Part shown: positions 1 to 9,268 of the stretch, piece after piece | How positions within the stretch are numbered: the first letter of the stretch is position 1 | Layout of the letters: every line of letters starts with the position of its first letter | Assembly: GCF_014705615.1 (NCBI RefSeq) | Contig: NZ_JACXJA010000021.1 | Location: 106,866 to 170,865 of the forward strand | From: Paenibacillus oceani | GTDB lineage: Bacteria > Bacillota > Bacilli > Paenibacillales > NBRC-103111 | Direction: 5' to 3' | DNA length: 64,000 bases | Program-made: the position numbers and the translations under genes | The notes under the pieces: generated by a model | Seen by the model: the letters and a program-made list of their open reading frames with translations, nothing else | Told to the model about the DNA's origin: nothing | The model's database searches: none

Positions 1-53
1 TGCTCAGCAAAGTGCTGCGCGGAGACAAGATCGGCACTCGTATCCAGCGATAG
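1..53 (+). CDS. argB: Acetylglutamate kinase, C-terminal tail (partial)
   Basis: The window opens inside a reading frame whose last residues are LSKVLRGDKIGTRIQR followed by TAG at 51-53. A tail of the form LL-x-x-L-x-x-x-x-IGT-x-I is what acetylglutamate kinases end with, and in Bacillales argB sits directly before argD, as here. The enzyme phosphorylates N-acetylglutamate in arginine synthesis. Only 16 residues are visible, so the call rests mostly on position in the operon. Confidence 0.55.
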   Translation, partial: LSKVLRGDKIGTRIQR

Positions 54-106
54 CAGCTGCGAGTTGTGATGGAACGGACGAACTGAAAGAAACGGAGTGA
101 GCACAT

Positions 107-1297
107 ATGAGCGAACAACAAAGCGCACTGTTCCCCACCTATGCCAGATTCCCGATTACGCTCGTAAAAGGGGAAGGCAGCCGGCTGTGGGACGATCAAG
201 GCAAAGAATATCTCGATTTCGCAAGCGGACTGGCAGTGACGAACCTCGGGCATGCGCCGCAAAAGGTAAAAGAGAAGCTGGTCGAGCAGCTCGGCGAGCT
301 GTGGCACGTCAGCAATCTGTTTCATATCCCGAATCAGGAGAAGCTGGGCCAGCTGCTGGTCGACAACAGCTGCCTGGACGCCGCCTTTTTCTGCAACAGC
401 GGTGCGGAGGCGAACGAAGCGGCAATCAAGCTGGCTCGCAAGTATAACGCCAAGGTGCTGGGCAAGCAGCGCTACGAAATTATTACATTCCATACTTCGT
501 TCCACGGCCGTACACTGGCTACGCTGACCGCTACCGGACAGGATAAAGTGAAGGAAGGGTTCCACCCGCTTCCGGAAGGCTTCGTATACGCTCCATACAA
601 CGACGCGGAGGCGCTGAAAGGTTTCGTAACCGACAAGACGTGCGCGATCATGCTGGAGCTCGTACAGGGCGAGGGCGGGGTCAATCCGGCCGAACCGGAG
701 TTCGTACAGGAAGTGGTGCGTCTGTGCAAGGAGCACGATCTGCTGCTCATTATCGACGAGATTCAAACCGGGATGGGCCGTACCGGTAAATTGTTCGCCT
801 ACGAGCATTACGGCATCGAGCCGGATATTATTACACTGGCCAAAGCGCTTGCGAGCGGATTCCCGATCGGCGCCATGCTGGGCAAAGCGAAGCTGCGCGA
901 GGCGTTCGGCCCGGGCAGTCACGGCTCGACGTTCGGCGGTACGCCGATTGCGACGGCGGCGGGGATCGCGACAGTGGAGACGATGCTTGAGGAGAACCTG
1001 GCAGGACGCGCTGCAGAGATGGGAGACTACATCCTGTCCGAGCTGCACGCGAAGCTCGCCGGCAACCCGCTGGTGAAACAGATCCGCGGCAAAGGGCTGC
1101 TGATCGGAATCGAGTGCACCTTGCCGGCGTCGGAATTTGTGCCGGTGATTCACGAGGCCGGGCTGCTCGTCACAGCGGCGGGTCCTAACGTCATTCGTCT
1201 GCTGCCGAATCTGCTCGTCACACGCGAAGAGGTTAACGAAGGGATCGGCATCATTGCCGATGTTCTCGCCCGGAAGGCGGCCGCTTCGGTTAAATAA
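107..1297 (+). CDS. argD: Acetylornithine aminotransferase
   Basis: This cytosolic, PLP-dependent class III aminotransferase interconverts N-acetylglutamate semialdehyde and N-acetylornithine in arginine synthesis. At 396 residues it has the normal family length. Visible family marks are the CNSGAEANEAAIKLARK segment (PLP phosphate and substrate region, about residues 95-111), FHGRTLATLTATGQ, the IIDEIQTGMGRTG block, and the PLP lysine in ITLAKALASGFPIGAM (Lys near 245). The ATG at 107 follows the GGAG of AACGGAGTGAGCACAT. It lies 53 bases after the argB tail and about 70 bases before argF, so it is part of one arginine operon. An ornithine aminotransferase role is less likely given this context. 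Confidence 0.95.
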   Translation: MSEQQSALFPTYARFPITLVKGEGSRLWDDQGKEYLDFASGLAVTNLGHAPQKVKEKLVEQLGELWHVSNLFHIPNQEKLGQLLVDNSCLDAAFFCNSGAEANEAAIKLARKYNAKVLGKQRYEIITFHTSFHGRTLATLTATGQDKVKEGFHPLPEGFVYAPYNDAEALKGFVTDKTCAIMLELVQGEGGVNPAEPEFVQEVVRLCKEHDLLLIIDEIQTGMGRTGKLFAYEHYGIEPDIITLAKALASGFPIGAMLGKAKLREAFGPGSHGSTFGGTPIATAAGIATVETMLEENLAGRAAEMGDYILSELHAKLAGNPLVKQIRGKGLLIGIECTLPASEFVPVIHEAGLLVTAAGPNVIRLLPNLLVTREEVNEGIGIIADVLARKAAASVK

Positions 1298-1366
1298 TGC
1301 AACGAAACGATCAGGCGGGCGCCGGATGGAGCTTCCCAAGGCGCCCTGACATAAAGGAGGAGCAAG

Positions 1367-2326
1367 ATGTCTGATATCGCGATTCAAGATATGGCCGCAA
1401 GCTTAAAGGGCCGGGATTTTCTCGGGCTCGTTGATTATACACCGGAAGAAATTCGTTATCTGCTCGACTTGGCAATCGATTTGAAGAAAAAGCAGAAATC
1501 CGGTCAGCCGTTCCAGCCGCTCAAAGGCAAAACGCTCGGCATGATATTCGAGAAATCGTCCACCCGGACGCGCGTATCGTTTGAAGTGGGGATGTATCAA
1601 CTGGGCGGTCACGCTTTGTTCCTGAGCAAAAACGATCTCCAGCTGGGCCGCGGCGAAACGATATGGGATACGGCGCAAACGATGTCCCGCTACCTCGACG
1701 GCATTATGATCCGGACGTATGCTCACCGTACCGTCATCGACTTGGCGCGGGGCGCTACCGTGCCGGTCATCAACGGGTTGACCGACCGCTCCCACCCTTG
1801 CCAGGCGCTGGCCGACTACCAGACGGTTCTGGAGAGAAAGGGCAAGCTGCAAGGACTCAAAATCGCATATATCGGCGACGGCAACAATATGGTACACTCC
1901 TTAATGATGGGCGCTGCCAAGCTGGGCATGCATATGGCGGTCGCTTCGCCGGAAGGTTACGATCCCGATCCGGAAGTTGTCAAGAACTCCCGTGAAAATG
2001 CGGCGTTAACCGGCGGTTCGCTCCTGCTGACCCGCGACACGAGAGAAGCGATCGAGAACGCGGATGTCGTCTATACCGACGTATGGGCGAGCATGGGCTT
2101 CGAATCCGAGCAGGCGGCCCGAGAGATTGCGTTTAAGAACTATCAGGTCAATGAAGAGATGACCAGCTACGCGAAGAAAGACTACCTGTTCATGCACTGC
2201 CTGCCGGCTCACCGCGGCGAGGAAGTAAGCGAAGGCGTTATCGACGGGCCGAATTCGATCATTTTCGATCAGGCGGAGAATCGTCTGCATGCGCAAAAAG
2301 CGGTTATGGCCGCATTAATGTCCTAA
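1367..2326 (+). CDS. argF: Ornithine carbamoyltransferase
   Basis: The enzyme condenses ornithine with carbamoyl phosphate to give citrulline. The 319-residue protein has the carbamoyl-phosphate motif SSTRTR (near residue 65), the HPCQALADY motif (near 145) and the ornithine-side MHCLPAHRG motif (near 275). The ATG at 1367 has a strong AAAGGAGGAGCAAG ribosome site. It lies between argD and argG on the same strand, so the biosynthetic (anabolic) role is favoured over a catabolic arcB role, since no arcA or arcC is present. Confidence 0.95.
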   Translation: MSDIAIQDMAASLKGRDFLGLVDYTPEEIRYLLDLAIDLKKKQKSGQPFQPLKGKTLGMIFEKSSTRTRVSFEVGMYQLGGHALFLSKNDLQLGRGETIWDTAQTMSRYLDGIMIRTYAHRTVIDLARGATVPVINGLTDRSHPCQALADYQTVLERKGKLQGLKIAYIGDGNNMVHSLMMGAAKLGMHMAVASPEGYDPDPEVVKNSRENAALTGGSLLLTRDTREAIENADVVYTDVWASMGFESEQAAREIAFKNYQVNEEMTSYAKKDYLFMHCLPAHRGEEVSEGVIDGPNSIIFDQAENRLHAQKAVMAALMS

Positions 2327-2344
2327 TGGTGACGTTGTAATTTT

Positions 2345-2386
2345 AGCCCGGCCGCGCAGACTGTATCGGGTCTGTACCGCCGGGCT
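2345..2386 (+). other. Intercistronic hairpin between argF and argG
   Basis: AGCCCGGC at 2345-2352 pairs with GCCGGGCT at 2379-2386, and an inner AGAC/GTCT pair extends it. No run of T follows, so this looks like an mRNA-stabilising or pausing hairpin rather than a full terminator. Function is inferred from structure only. Confidence 0.5.
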
Positions 2387-2429
2387 CCCATAATCCGATG
2401 GATTCGTTTAGAGAGGGAGATCAGATCAC

Positions 2430-3671
2430 ATGGCGAAACAAAAAATCGTACTGGCGTACTCCGGCGGGCTGGATACATCCGTCATTTTGACATGGCTGAA
2501 AGAAACGTACGACGCGGAGATCATCGCATTCACCGCCGACATCGGACAAAAGGACGAGCTGGACGGACTCGAGGAAAAAGCGCTGCGCACCGGCGCCACG
2601 AAAGCGTACATCGACGATCTGCGCGACGAATTCGCGAGCGATTTTATTTACCCGATGTTCCAGGCCGGGGCGCTTTATGAAGGACAATATTTGCTCGGGA
2701 CAAGCATCGCCCGCCCGCTGATCGCCAAGCGCATGGTCGAGATTGCACGCGCGGAAGGCGCAACGGCCATCGCCCACGGCGCTACCGGCAAAGGCAACGA
2801 CCAGGTCCGCTTCGAGCTGACCGCAGCCGCACTCGCTCCGGAGCTGGAAGTGATCGCACCTTGGCGGATCGAAGAATTCCGCGAGCAGTTCCCGGGCCGC
2901 GCCGAGATGATCGCGTATGCGGAGAAGCATGGCATTCCGGTTACCGCTTCGGCAGCCAAGCCTTATTCGACGGACCGCAACCTGCTGCATATCAGCTTCG
3001 AGAGCGGCATGCTCGAAGATCCTTGGTTCGACGCTGCGGCGGACTCCAACCGCGATATGTACGTACTGAGCCGTTCGCCGGAAGAAGCTCCGGATGAAGC
3101 GGAATACGTAGAGCTGGAGTTCGAGCAGGGCGATTGCGTAGCCATTAACGGCCAACGGATGAACGCGCTCGAAGTGATGGAGACGCTCAACGAGCTCGGC
3201 GGCAAGCACGGCATCGGCCGCGTCGATATGGTCGAGAACCGTTTCGTCGGCATGAAGAGCCGCGGTGTGTACGAGACTCCGGGCGGAACGATCCTGTTCG
3301 TGGCTCACCGGAAGATGGAGTCGCTGACGATGGACCGCGATGTTATGCATTTGCGCGATTCGCTGATTCCGAAATATGCGACGCTCGTATACAACGGCTT
3401 CTGGTTCGCGCCGGAGCGTCTCGCGATTCAGGCGCTCGTGGCGGAAAGCCAGAAAAACGTAACCGGAACGGTTCGTCTGAAGCTGTACAAGGGCAACGTG
3501 ATGGGCGCAGGCGTCAAAAGCCCGGTCAGCCTGTACAACCCGGACATCGCTACCATGGAAGCGGACCCGTCCAAAGCGTACAACCAAGGAGACGCTACCG
3601 GCTTTATCCGCCTGAACGCGCTTCGCCTGCGCGTAGCTTCCGGCGTGGAGCAAAACGCGAAGAACAAATAA
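2430..3671 (+). CDS. argG: Argininosuccinate synthase
   Basis: This cytosolic enzyme joins citrulline and aspartate, using ATP, to form argininosuccinate. The 413-residue protein begins [17 protein letters not shown], the PP-loop ATP pyrophosphatase signature. It continues with the [13 protein letters not shown] aspartate/citrulline region (about 115-127) and ends with the usual small C-terminal dimerisation helix. The ATG at 2430 follows GAGAGGGAG. It is separated from argF by a hairpin-containing spacer of about 100 bases and from argH by a structured spacer of about 130 bases. Confidence 0.97.
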   Translation: MAKQKIVLAYSGGLDTSVILTWLKETYDAEIIAFTADIGQKDELDGLEEKALRTGATKAYIDDLRDEFASDFIYPMFQAGALYEGQYLLGTSIARPLIAKRMVEIARAEGATAIAHGATGKGNDQVRFELTAAALAPELEVIAPWRIEEFREQFPGRAEMIAYAEKHGIPVTASAAKPYSTDRNLLHISFESGMLEDPWFDAAADSNRDMYVLSRSPEEAPDEAEYVELEFEQGDCVAINGQRMNALEVMETLNELGGKHGIGRVDMVENRFVGMKSRGVYETPGGTILFVAHRKMESLTMDRDVMHLRDSLIPKYATLVYNGFWFAPERLAIQALVAESQKNVTGTVRLKLYKGNVMGAGVKSPVSLYNPDIATMEADPSKAYNQGDATGFIRLNALRLRVASGVEQNAKNK

Positions 3672-3694
3672 CTTTTGCGAAATTGGAAAAAAAG

Positions 3695-3762
3695 GGCAAG
3701 GAGGCGTTCCGGCAAGCCCCGCTGCATGCAGGCGGGCAAGTTCGGAGCGATCCTTGCCTTTC
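3695..3762 (+). other. Structured intercistronic spacer between argG and argH
   Basis: GGCAAGGAGGCGTTCC pairs imperfectly with GGAGCGATCCTTGCC. An inner GCCCCGC/GCGGGC stem surrounds GCATGC. Three T residues follow, giving at best a weak attenuator or a processing and stability hairpin within the operon. This is seen in the sequence; the role is inferred. Confidence 0.4.
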
Positions 3763-3805
3763 GAGCGCATAGACGAGGGTGTACCTTGAGGAGGGAATAT
3801 ACAGC

Positions 3806-5224
3806 GTGTCGAAGCTTTGGGGTGGACGGTTTACGAAAAAGACGGACCAGCTGGTCGAGGAATATACGGCGTCGATTATGTTCGACAAGGAGTTGGCCGA
3901 GGAGGACGTTCAAGGCAGCCTGGCGCACGTGACGATGCTGGGGAAATGCGGGATTTTGCCTGCAGACGATGTGGAGAAAATTCAGGACGGTCTGCTGAAG
4001 GTGCTTCAAATGATCCGTCGCGGAGAAGTCGAGTTTTCGGTATCCGACGAAGATATTCATATGAATATCGAGAAAACGCTGATCGAGGAAATCGGCCCTG
4101 TCGGCGGCAAGCTTCATACGGGGCGCAGCCGCAACGACCAGGTGGCGACCGATATGCACTTGTACTTGCGCAAGCGCGTCGTCGAATTTGTCGGCATGCT
4201 CGTGAAGCTGCAGGAAGCGCTGATCGGACAAGCGAAAGCGAATCTCGATACGATCGTGCCGGGGTATACGCATCTGCAGCGGGCTCAGCCGATCTTGTTC
4301 GCTCACCATATGATGGCATACGTGTCGATGTTCGACCGCGATATCGAGCGTCTGCGCGACAGCTACAAGCGCATTAATGCTCTGCCGCTGGGAGCCGGCG
4401 CGCTGGCCGGGACGACGTTCCCGATCGACCGCCACTTCGTGGCCGAGCAGCTTGGCTTCGAACGCGTCTATGAGAACAGTCTCGATGCGGTCAGCGACCG
4501 CGATTTTATCGTCGAGTTTCTGGCGAATGCTTCGCTTATCATGGCGCATCTGTCGCGGCTGTGCGAAGAGCTCGTCCTCTGGTCGAGCACCGAATTCCAG
4601 TTCGTCGAGCTGGATGACGCGTTCTGCACCGGCAGCAGCATTATGCCGCAGAAGAAAAATCCGGACGTCGCCGAGCTGGTGCGCGGCAAAACCGGCCGTG
4701 TCTACGGCAACCTGGTCGGCATGCTGACCGTCCTGAAGGCTCTTCCGCTTGCTTACAATAAAGATATGCAGGAAGACAAGGAAGGCATGTTCGATACGGT
4801 ACGGACGCTCCAAGGAGCGCTGCAGCTGTTTGCGCCGATGATCGTGACGATGAAAGTGAACCGCGACCGGATGCGTCAAGCGGTGAACCAGGATTTCTCC
4901 AACGCCACCGATATCGCCGACTATCTGGTCGGCAAGGGCTTGCCTTTTCGTCAAGCTCACGAAGTGATCGGCAAGACGGTGCTGTACTGCATCCAAAATA
5001 AGAAGTATTTGCTCGACTTGTCGCTGCAGGAATTTCTGCAATTTTCGGAGCTGTTCGACGACAAAATCTACCAGGTGCTCCAGCCGGAGCAAGTGGTCAA
5101 CGCCCGCAACGTCTACGGGGGGACGGCTACCGTTCAAGTATCCGCCGCGATCGGCCGCGCCGAGCAGGCGCTTGCCGCGAGCGAAGCCTGGTTTGAGGAA
5201 TATATGGAGAAGAGCAGCAAGTAA
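3806..5224 (+). CDS. argH: Argininosuccinate lyase
   Basis: The enzyme splits argininosuccinate into arginine and fumarate, the last step of the pathway. It belongs to the fumarase/aspartase superfamily, with the signature [11 protein letters not shown] (near residue 280) and the [12 protein letters not shown] segment near 110. I start it at GTG 3806 (protein MSKLWGGRF...). The ribosome site GAGGAGGGA at 3788-3796 lies just upstream, whereas an in-frame GTG at 3779 would put that site inside the gene. The resulting 472 residues fit the family. It is the last gene of the operon and is followed by a strong terminator. Confidence 0.95.
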   Translation: MSKLWGGRFTKKTDQLVEEYTASIMFDKELAEEDVQGSLAHVTMLGKCGILPADDVEKIQDGLLKVLQMIRRGEVEFSVSDEDIHMNIEKTLIEEIGPVGGKLHTGRSRNDQVATDMHLYLRKRVVEFVGMLVKLQEALIGQAKANLDTIVPGYTHLQRAQPILFAHHMMAYVSMFDRDIERLRDSYKRINALPLGAGALAGTTFPIDRHFVAEQLGFERVYENSLDAVSDRDFIVEFLANASLIMAHLSRLCEELVLWSSTEFQFVELDDAFCTGSSIMPQKKNPDVAELVRGKTGRVYGNLVGMLTVLKALPLAYNKDMQEDKEGMFDTVRTLQGALQLFAPMIVTMKVNRDRMRQAVNQDFSNATDIADYLVGKGLPFRQAHEVIGKTVLYCIQNKKYLLDLSLQEFLQFSELFDDKIYQVLQPEQVVNARNVYGGTATVQVSAAIGRAEQALAASEAWFEEYMEKSSK

Positions 5225-5293
5225 GAGCGGAGGGGAAGTCCTCACGCTAATCGTCCATGCTGCTATCGCATGGCTCACATGCTCAAGCACGCG

Positions 5294-5328
5294 AAAACCC
5301 TCCCGCCATCGGCGGGAGGGTTTCTTTA
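5294..5328 (+). terminator. Rho-independent terminator of the arg operon (likely bidirectional)
   Basis: A perfect 13-base stem, AAACCCTCCCGCC (5295-5307) and GGCGGGAGGGTTT (5311-5323), closes a 3-base loop, and TTTCTTT follows. The upstream AAAA lets it also serve the convergent minus-strand gene ending at 5369. Confidence 0.9.
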
Positions 5329-5368
5329 TGACGATCAGGGACAACCTGCTCACAGCGTGTCTCCGTTC

Positions 5369-6259
5369 TCACTTCGCTTCGATCTTAATCGAGCCAAACT
5401 CCGATCTTGCCTTCAGCAAGGGGCCGCCCGAACCGACGCTGCCGTCCAGTGTATTGTTTGTTTTGGTACGGGTCTGCAGATCCGGCAGATCGGCGCTTAT
5501 GCCGCCCAACTCGTTTTTCAGATCGAGGCGAATCGGCGCGGAGCGCGGTACTTTTACATTCAGGCTGCCTGCTTCCGTGGACAGTTCCATCGACTCCGCC
5601 AGTTTGTCAAACGACAAATCGACGCTGCCGAATTCCGTCTCCACCTGTACCGAATCGGAAGGTTCCAGCCGCTTTGCTTCAATACGTCCCACTTCGGAGG
5701 ATAATTCCAGCTTGGAGCCCTGGAAGGCGTCCAGCGAAATGTTGCCTACACTCGTTTCCAGCCGTAGCCGTTCGGCGCGAACCACACTCCCTGCGTCGAT
5801 ATGACCGACATCGGTGTCCAATTCTACGAGCTTGAAGTTTTTGTCGGGAAGGGCTACTTCTACCTGCAGCTTGGTCAGAGAGCCGTCCATCAGGTTCAGG
5901 AGCTCGAACAAGTTAAATTGAATCCATTTATTTCGCTTTTGCAGCTCGACTTCCGCCGTTAAAGTTCCGTTTGCCGCATTCAGTTGAATATCCGCGTTAT
6001 TGCCCGGCCGGTCCGACATCGGGCCGGTCAGCCTCAAGTGAATATCCGAGTCGCTGCTCCGGACGAATTTGATATTCGGATAGTCCGAATGAATCGCGAT
6101 CCGTTCTATATCCTGCGCGGACACTTTTTTCTCCACGTCGATTTGCTCCGTTTTGCCGCGAAATCCGTCCGCCGCCGAGTACACGATGATCGAGCCGGCC
6201 AGACCGCCGCCGAGACAGATCAGCCCGAGAGCAAACAATGATTTACGAATCCAGCCCAT
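5369..6259 (-). CDS. DUF4097-family envelope protein
   Basis: This is a 296-residue membrane-anchored protein. It has one N-terminal hydrophobic segment (about residues 6-28, LFALGLICLGGGLAGSIIVY), then an extracellular region of repeated short beta-strands with the pattern ELDTDVGHIDAG, ETSVGNISLDA, SSEVGRIEAK, ETEFGSVDLS, STEAGSLNVK and RSEFGSIKIEA. This right-handed-helix-like repeat is typical of DUF4097 proteins, which are often linked to envelope stress or regulated by adjacent PadR/DUF1700 genes. Start ATG 6259 has GAGGGGG upstream and lies one base after the stop of the DUF1700 gene, so the two are translationally coupled. The biochemical role is unknown. Confidence 0.8.
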   Translation of the reverse strand: MGWIRKSLFALGLICLGGGLAGSIIVYSAADGFRGKTEQIDVEKKVSAQDIERIAIHSDYPNIKFVRSSDSDIHLRLTGPMSDRPGNNADIQLNAANGTLTAEVELQKRNKWIQFNLFELLNLMDGSLTKLQVEVALPDKNFKLVELDTDVGHIDAGSVVRAERLRLETSVGNISLDAFQGSKLELSSEVGRIEAKRLEPSDSVQVETEFGSVDLSFDKLAESMELSTEAGSLNVKVPRSAPIRLDLKNELGGISADLPDLQTRTKTNNTLDGSVGSGGPLLKARSEFGSIKIEAK

Positions 6260-6260
6260 C

Positions 6261-6791
6261 TTAATACCCCCTCGCGGCTTTGACATTCAGGCCGATATAC
6301 TTTTTGATCAGCAGCATAAATTTCGGTCCAACGTAAGAGACGCCCACCGTCAGGATCAGTCCGAGCCCAAACAGCGCCGTGCAGGAGAAGATGACGAACA
6401 GCATCTCCAGCAAACTGTCCGGAATCCCGTTGGCAAAATAATAAACTAACGGGGAGGTCAGCAAAATGATTCCCGCCAGCCCTAAGCTGAACAGTACCGC
6501 GCAGACGGCGATGAAGGGACCTAACACGAAGATGAGATTAAACAGGATCAGGGCGAAGCCTCCCAGAATAAGCCGCAGCGAAGAATCGCTTTTTTTGGAG
6601 CCGGGAGCAGCCGGGGCCGCCGCTCCGCTGCCCTGATATAAAATCCGGTGCACGACTTGCTCCTCCGTCTCCCCGCTTGCCAAAGCGTGGTGAAACAGGT
6701 CCTCGTACCGCTGTATGATTTGCGTCCGGTCCGGTTCCGGCACGCCGCGCAGCTTTTGATCGAGCATATCGAAAAATTCCGCTTTCGTCAT
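6261..6791 (-). CDS. DUF1700-family membrane protein
   Basis: The 176-residue protein starts MTKAEFFDMLDQKLRGVP, the standard DUF1700 N-terminus: a short helical cytosolic domain ending near LYQGSG, about residue 55. It is followed by three to four hydrophobic segments (about residues 72-160). DUF1700 proteins usually sit between a PadR regulator and a DUF4097 protein. The DUF4097 partner is present but no PadR gene is seen upstream, where a VanW gene lies instead. I start at ATG 6791 because GGGTGAT lies eight bases before it; longer in-frame starts exist at 6800 and 6860. The function is not known in molecular detail. Confidence 0.75.
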   Translation of the reverse strand: MTKAEFFDMLDQKLRGVPEPDRTQIIQRYEDLFHHALASGETEEQVVHRILYQGSGAAAPAAPGSKKSDSSLRLILGGFALILFNLIFVLGPFIAVCAVLFSLGLAGIILLTSPLVYYFANGIPDSLLEMLFVIFSCTALFGLGLILTVGVSYVGPKFMLLIKKYIGLNVKAARGY

Positions 6792-6910
6792 CGCTTGCAT
6801 CACCCTACCGATTCGTTTATTTTCTACACGATTACTATACACATTATCGGTCATAGTCACATAGTCCCGATCGTCATATGACTGTCACGTTTCGCGTCTG
6901 TTTCCGTGCA

Positions 6911-6957
6911 CAAAAAAAGAAGTCAGCGTCCCTTGGGAAATACGGGACCGCTGACTC
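6911..6957 (-). terminator. Terminator overlapping the 3' end of the VanW gene
   Basis: Read on the minus strand, AGTCAGCGGTCCC pairs with GGGACGCTGACT and is followed by TCTTTTTTTG. The stem includes the stop codon and last codons of the VanW gene (stop at 6923-6925), so the terminator is partly inside the coding sequence. Confidence 0.85.
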
Positions 6958-8392
6958 CGTCTTCGACGATCGGCTTGCCGCCTCCGGGCGGGCCGTTTTT
7001 CTCCTCCGGCCTGGCTTCGCCGTTATTGATCGCCACGAGCGTCGTTTGGGGCTGATACGTATCTTTGGACAGTTTTTCTCTACCGGTCTCGGCGCCGTTT
7101 TCTTTGCGAATCCGGTAGGTTTCCACAACGAATCCCGGCTTGCCCTGCTGGAGCAAGGTCTGACCGCCGAGCGGCAATGTTGGATTATGGACGTATTGAA
7201 CCGGGGGCTCCAGCGTCTGAATGACATGGGATTCGACATCGTACGTCACATTTTCCGGCAGCCGCCCGAACAGTTTTACTGTTACCCGGGATTCGTCCGT
7301 TTCGGTGCGGATGAGCAAATATTGATCGCTGCTGTTGGTGAATACGAAGTTGATATAACCGCTTGCAAATGTGGCGTCCAGACCGAGCGGCGCGTAGCTG
7401 ATCGGCAGCGTATGATTGCGCCGTTCGTTCACTTTCAGGCCGGCTCGCAGAACGGCGTTATACAGCGTCGTCGACACTTGGCAGATGCCCCCGCCGATTC
7501 CCGGTACCAGCTTTCCGTTGTAGATGACCGGGGCTTCCTGGAAGCCGTGTGTTTTCTCCGTCTCACGGATAATAGCGCCGTAGTCGAATTGTTCGCCGGG
7601 AGCGAGCAGCTTATCGTGAATCGTTCCTGCCGTGACTCGGATATTATGGTTCCGGCCTGCGGCGCTTCCGGGAGAGGTCGTCGAATACTCGGCGATCTTC
7701 CGGTCGATGCCTTGCGCCTGGAGCCGATCCAAGGTCATCTCCGGAACGGCTTCCTTCATCGGCAGGACGACGAATGGCGGCGGATCGGCGTTCCCCTCTT
7801 CTGTAAGCGCGCGATCGTTGAACCGCGAATAGGCGAGATCGGTCAGACGCTTGACCAGCTCCGGTACGTCAACGGCTGCGGCACGCTGCTCCGGAACGTA
7901 TTCCACACGGTCGTCCGCCGTAATGCGGCGAACTGCGTTTCTGGTGACCGGGTTCATGGGAGCGGGCCATACTTTGGATAAAGCTTCGCGCAAGGCCGTT
8001 TCCGACAATTCGAGATGAACCGGAAGGACGCTGCCGCGCATCTGCCATCTCCGCTTGATCGTTTCGAGCCGGCTCCCTCCGAACCAATAGTCGGCCCATT
8101 TCGACAGCTCTTCCTCCCGGACCGACAAGCCCAGCTGTCCCCAATTGAAGGGATGGCTTCCCTCCGGATTTTCCCCGGGCCCAAGCCGTACGGTCTCCCC
8201 GTACAAGTTAGCAAGCCGGCTCTGCAGCTCGAGCCGGAATTGCCGCTCCGGCATACCGCCGATCGGTAAGTCTCCCAGACGGACACCCGGAGGAACGACA
8301 CGCTGTCCCGAATACCACCAGAACGCTATCCATAACGCAACCATGCACGCGACGGCGGCCAGCAGCAGCGAGTTCATCGTACGTCGTTTCAT
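6923..8392 (-). CDS. VanW family protein with C-terminal G5-like region (YoaR-type)
   Basis: This is a predicted cell-surface protein of 489 residues. An N-terminal membrane anchor (about residues 7-24, LLLAAVACMVALWIAFWWY) is followed by a peptidoglycan-binding-like region. The VanW domain spans about residues 245-400 and includes the signature GIGGGICQVSTTLYNAVL. A C-terminal stretch contains GKPGFVVETYR and REKLSKDTYQP, which resembles a G5 domain. VanW proteins occur beside vancomycin resistance genes and, like this one, alone in many Firmicutes; their function is unresolved. I use ATG 8392 (MKRRTMNSLL), preceded by CGAGGAGCGTTGCT, instead of a longer upstream frame. It is divergent from ftsE. 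Confidence 0.85.
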   Translation of the reverse strand: MKRRTMNSLLLAAVACMVALWIAFWWYSGQRVVPPGVRLGDLPIGGMPERQFRLELQSRLANLYGETVRLGPGENPEGSHPFNWGQLGLSVREEELSKWADYWFGGSRLETIKRRWQMRGSVLPVHLELSETALREALSKVWPAPMNPVTRNAVRRITADDRVEYVPEQRAAAVDVPELVKRLTDLAYSRFNDRALTEEGNADPPPFVVLPMKEAVPEMTLDRLQAQGIDRKIAEYSTTSPGSAAGRNHNIRVTAGTIHDKLLAPGEQFDYGAIIRETEKTHGFQEAPVIYNGKLVPGIGGGICQVSTTLYNAVLRAGLKVNERRNHTLPISYAPLGLDATFASGYINFVFTNSSDQYLLIRTETDESRVTVKLFGRLPENVTYDVESHVIQTLEPPVQYVHNPTLPLGGQTLLQQGKPGFVVETYRIRKENGAETGREKLSKDTYQPQTTLVAINNGEARPEEKNGPPGGGKPIVEDGVSGPVFPKGR

Positions 8393-8554
8393 AGCAACGC
8401 TCCTCGATTTAAAGGGGTACAACCTATGTATATGCGGGGGGCGCAGGGTATTACGACTAGCAAAAAAAGCGGCGATTGCCGGGCTAATCTGAAAGAATAT
8501 GTAGAAAGACAAAGTTTTCTAGAGGATTTCGGGACCAGGTGTCGAACTCTTACA

Positions 8555-8569
8555 TGTTAACTATTAACA
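8555..8569. promoter_or_regulatory. Short inverted repeat upstream of ftsE
   Basis: TGTTAACTATTAACA is a 6-base inverted repeat (TGTTAA/TTAACA) with a 3-base centre. It ends 12 bases before the ftsE start, in the intergenic region shared with the divergent VanW gene. It could be an operator, but no matching regulator is evident. Confidence 0.3.
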
Positions 8570-8581
8570 GGATGTGATCGT

Positions 8582-9268
8582 GTGATCGAAATGCAAGATG
8601 TATGGAAGACGTATCCAGACGGAACCCATGCATTGAAAGGCATCAATGTGAAAATCGACGCCCACGAATTTGTATATGTGGTAGGCCCGTCCGGTGCGGG
8701 AAAATCCACGTTCATGAAATTGATATATCGCGAGGAGAGGCCGACCAAAGGCCAGATCTTCGTAAACGGTTTTAATCTAGAAAAGCTGCGCCAGCGCAAA
8801 ATTCCTTATGTCCGGCGCAACATCGGAGTCATTTTTCAGGATTTTAAGCTGCTGCCGAAGATGACGGTGTATGAAAATGTCGCATTCGCGATGGAGGTCA
8901 TTGAGGCGCCCAAGAAGCTGATCAAGAAGCGGACGATGGAAGTGCTGGAGCTGGTCAGGCTGAAGGACAAGGTCGGATCGCTGCCAAGCCAGCTGTCCGG
9001 AGGCGAGCAGCAGCGCGTGGCGATCGCCCGCGCCATCGTGAATAATCCGGCCGTCATTATCGCAGACGAACCGACCGGTAATTTGGACCCCGATACATCT
9101 TGGGGCATTATGAAGCTTCTCGAGGAGATTAATTTCCGGGGCGCTACGATCGTCATGGCAACGCACAACAAAGAAATCGTCAACACGATGCGCCAGCGCG
9201 TCATCGCCATCGAGAAGGGGAATATTGCCCGCGACGAGCTGAGAGGGGATTACGGCTATGAGGATTAG
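8582..9268 (+). CDS. ftsE: Cell-division ABC transporter ATPase FtsE
   Basis: FtsE is the cytosolic ATPase that, with FtsX, drives activation of a cell-wall hydrolase. The 228-residue ABC protein shows Walker [10 protein letters not shown] (about 37-45), signature [14 protein letters not shown] (about 138-151), Walker [13 protein letters not shown] and an H-loop ATHNKE. FtsE-type features include [14 protein letters not shown]. The start is GTG 8582, with CAGGATGTGATC before it. It overlaps ftsX by 11 bases, as is usual for this pair. Confidence 0.95.
   Translation: MIEMQDVWKTYPDGTHALKGINVKIDAHEFVYVVGPSGAGKSTFMKLIYREERPTKGQIFVNGFNLEKLRQRKIPYVRRNIGVIFQDFKLLPKMTVYENVAFAMEVIEAPKKLIKKRTMEVLELVRLKDKVGSLPSQLSGGEQQRVAIARAIVNNPAVIIADEPTGNLDPDTSWGIMKLLEEINFRGATIVMATHNKEIVNTMRQRVIAIEKGNIARDELRGDYGYED

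Noticed and set aside
2421..5353. Long minus-strand frames opposite argG and argH
   Set aside because: Frames of this length are expected opposite GC-rich genes, and both have well-known enzymes on the plus strand.
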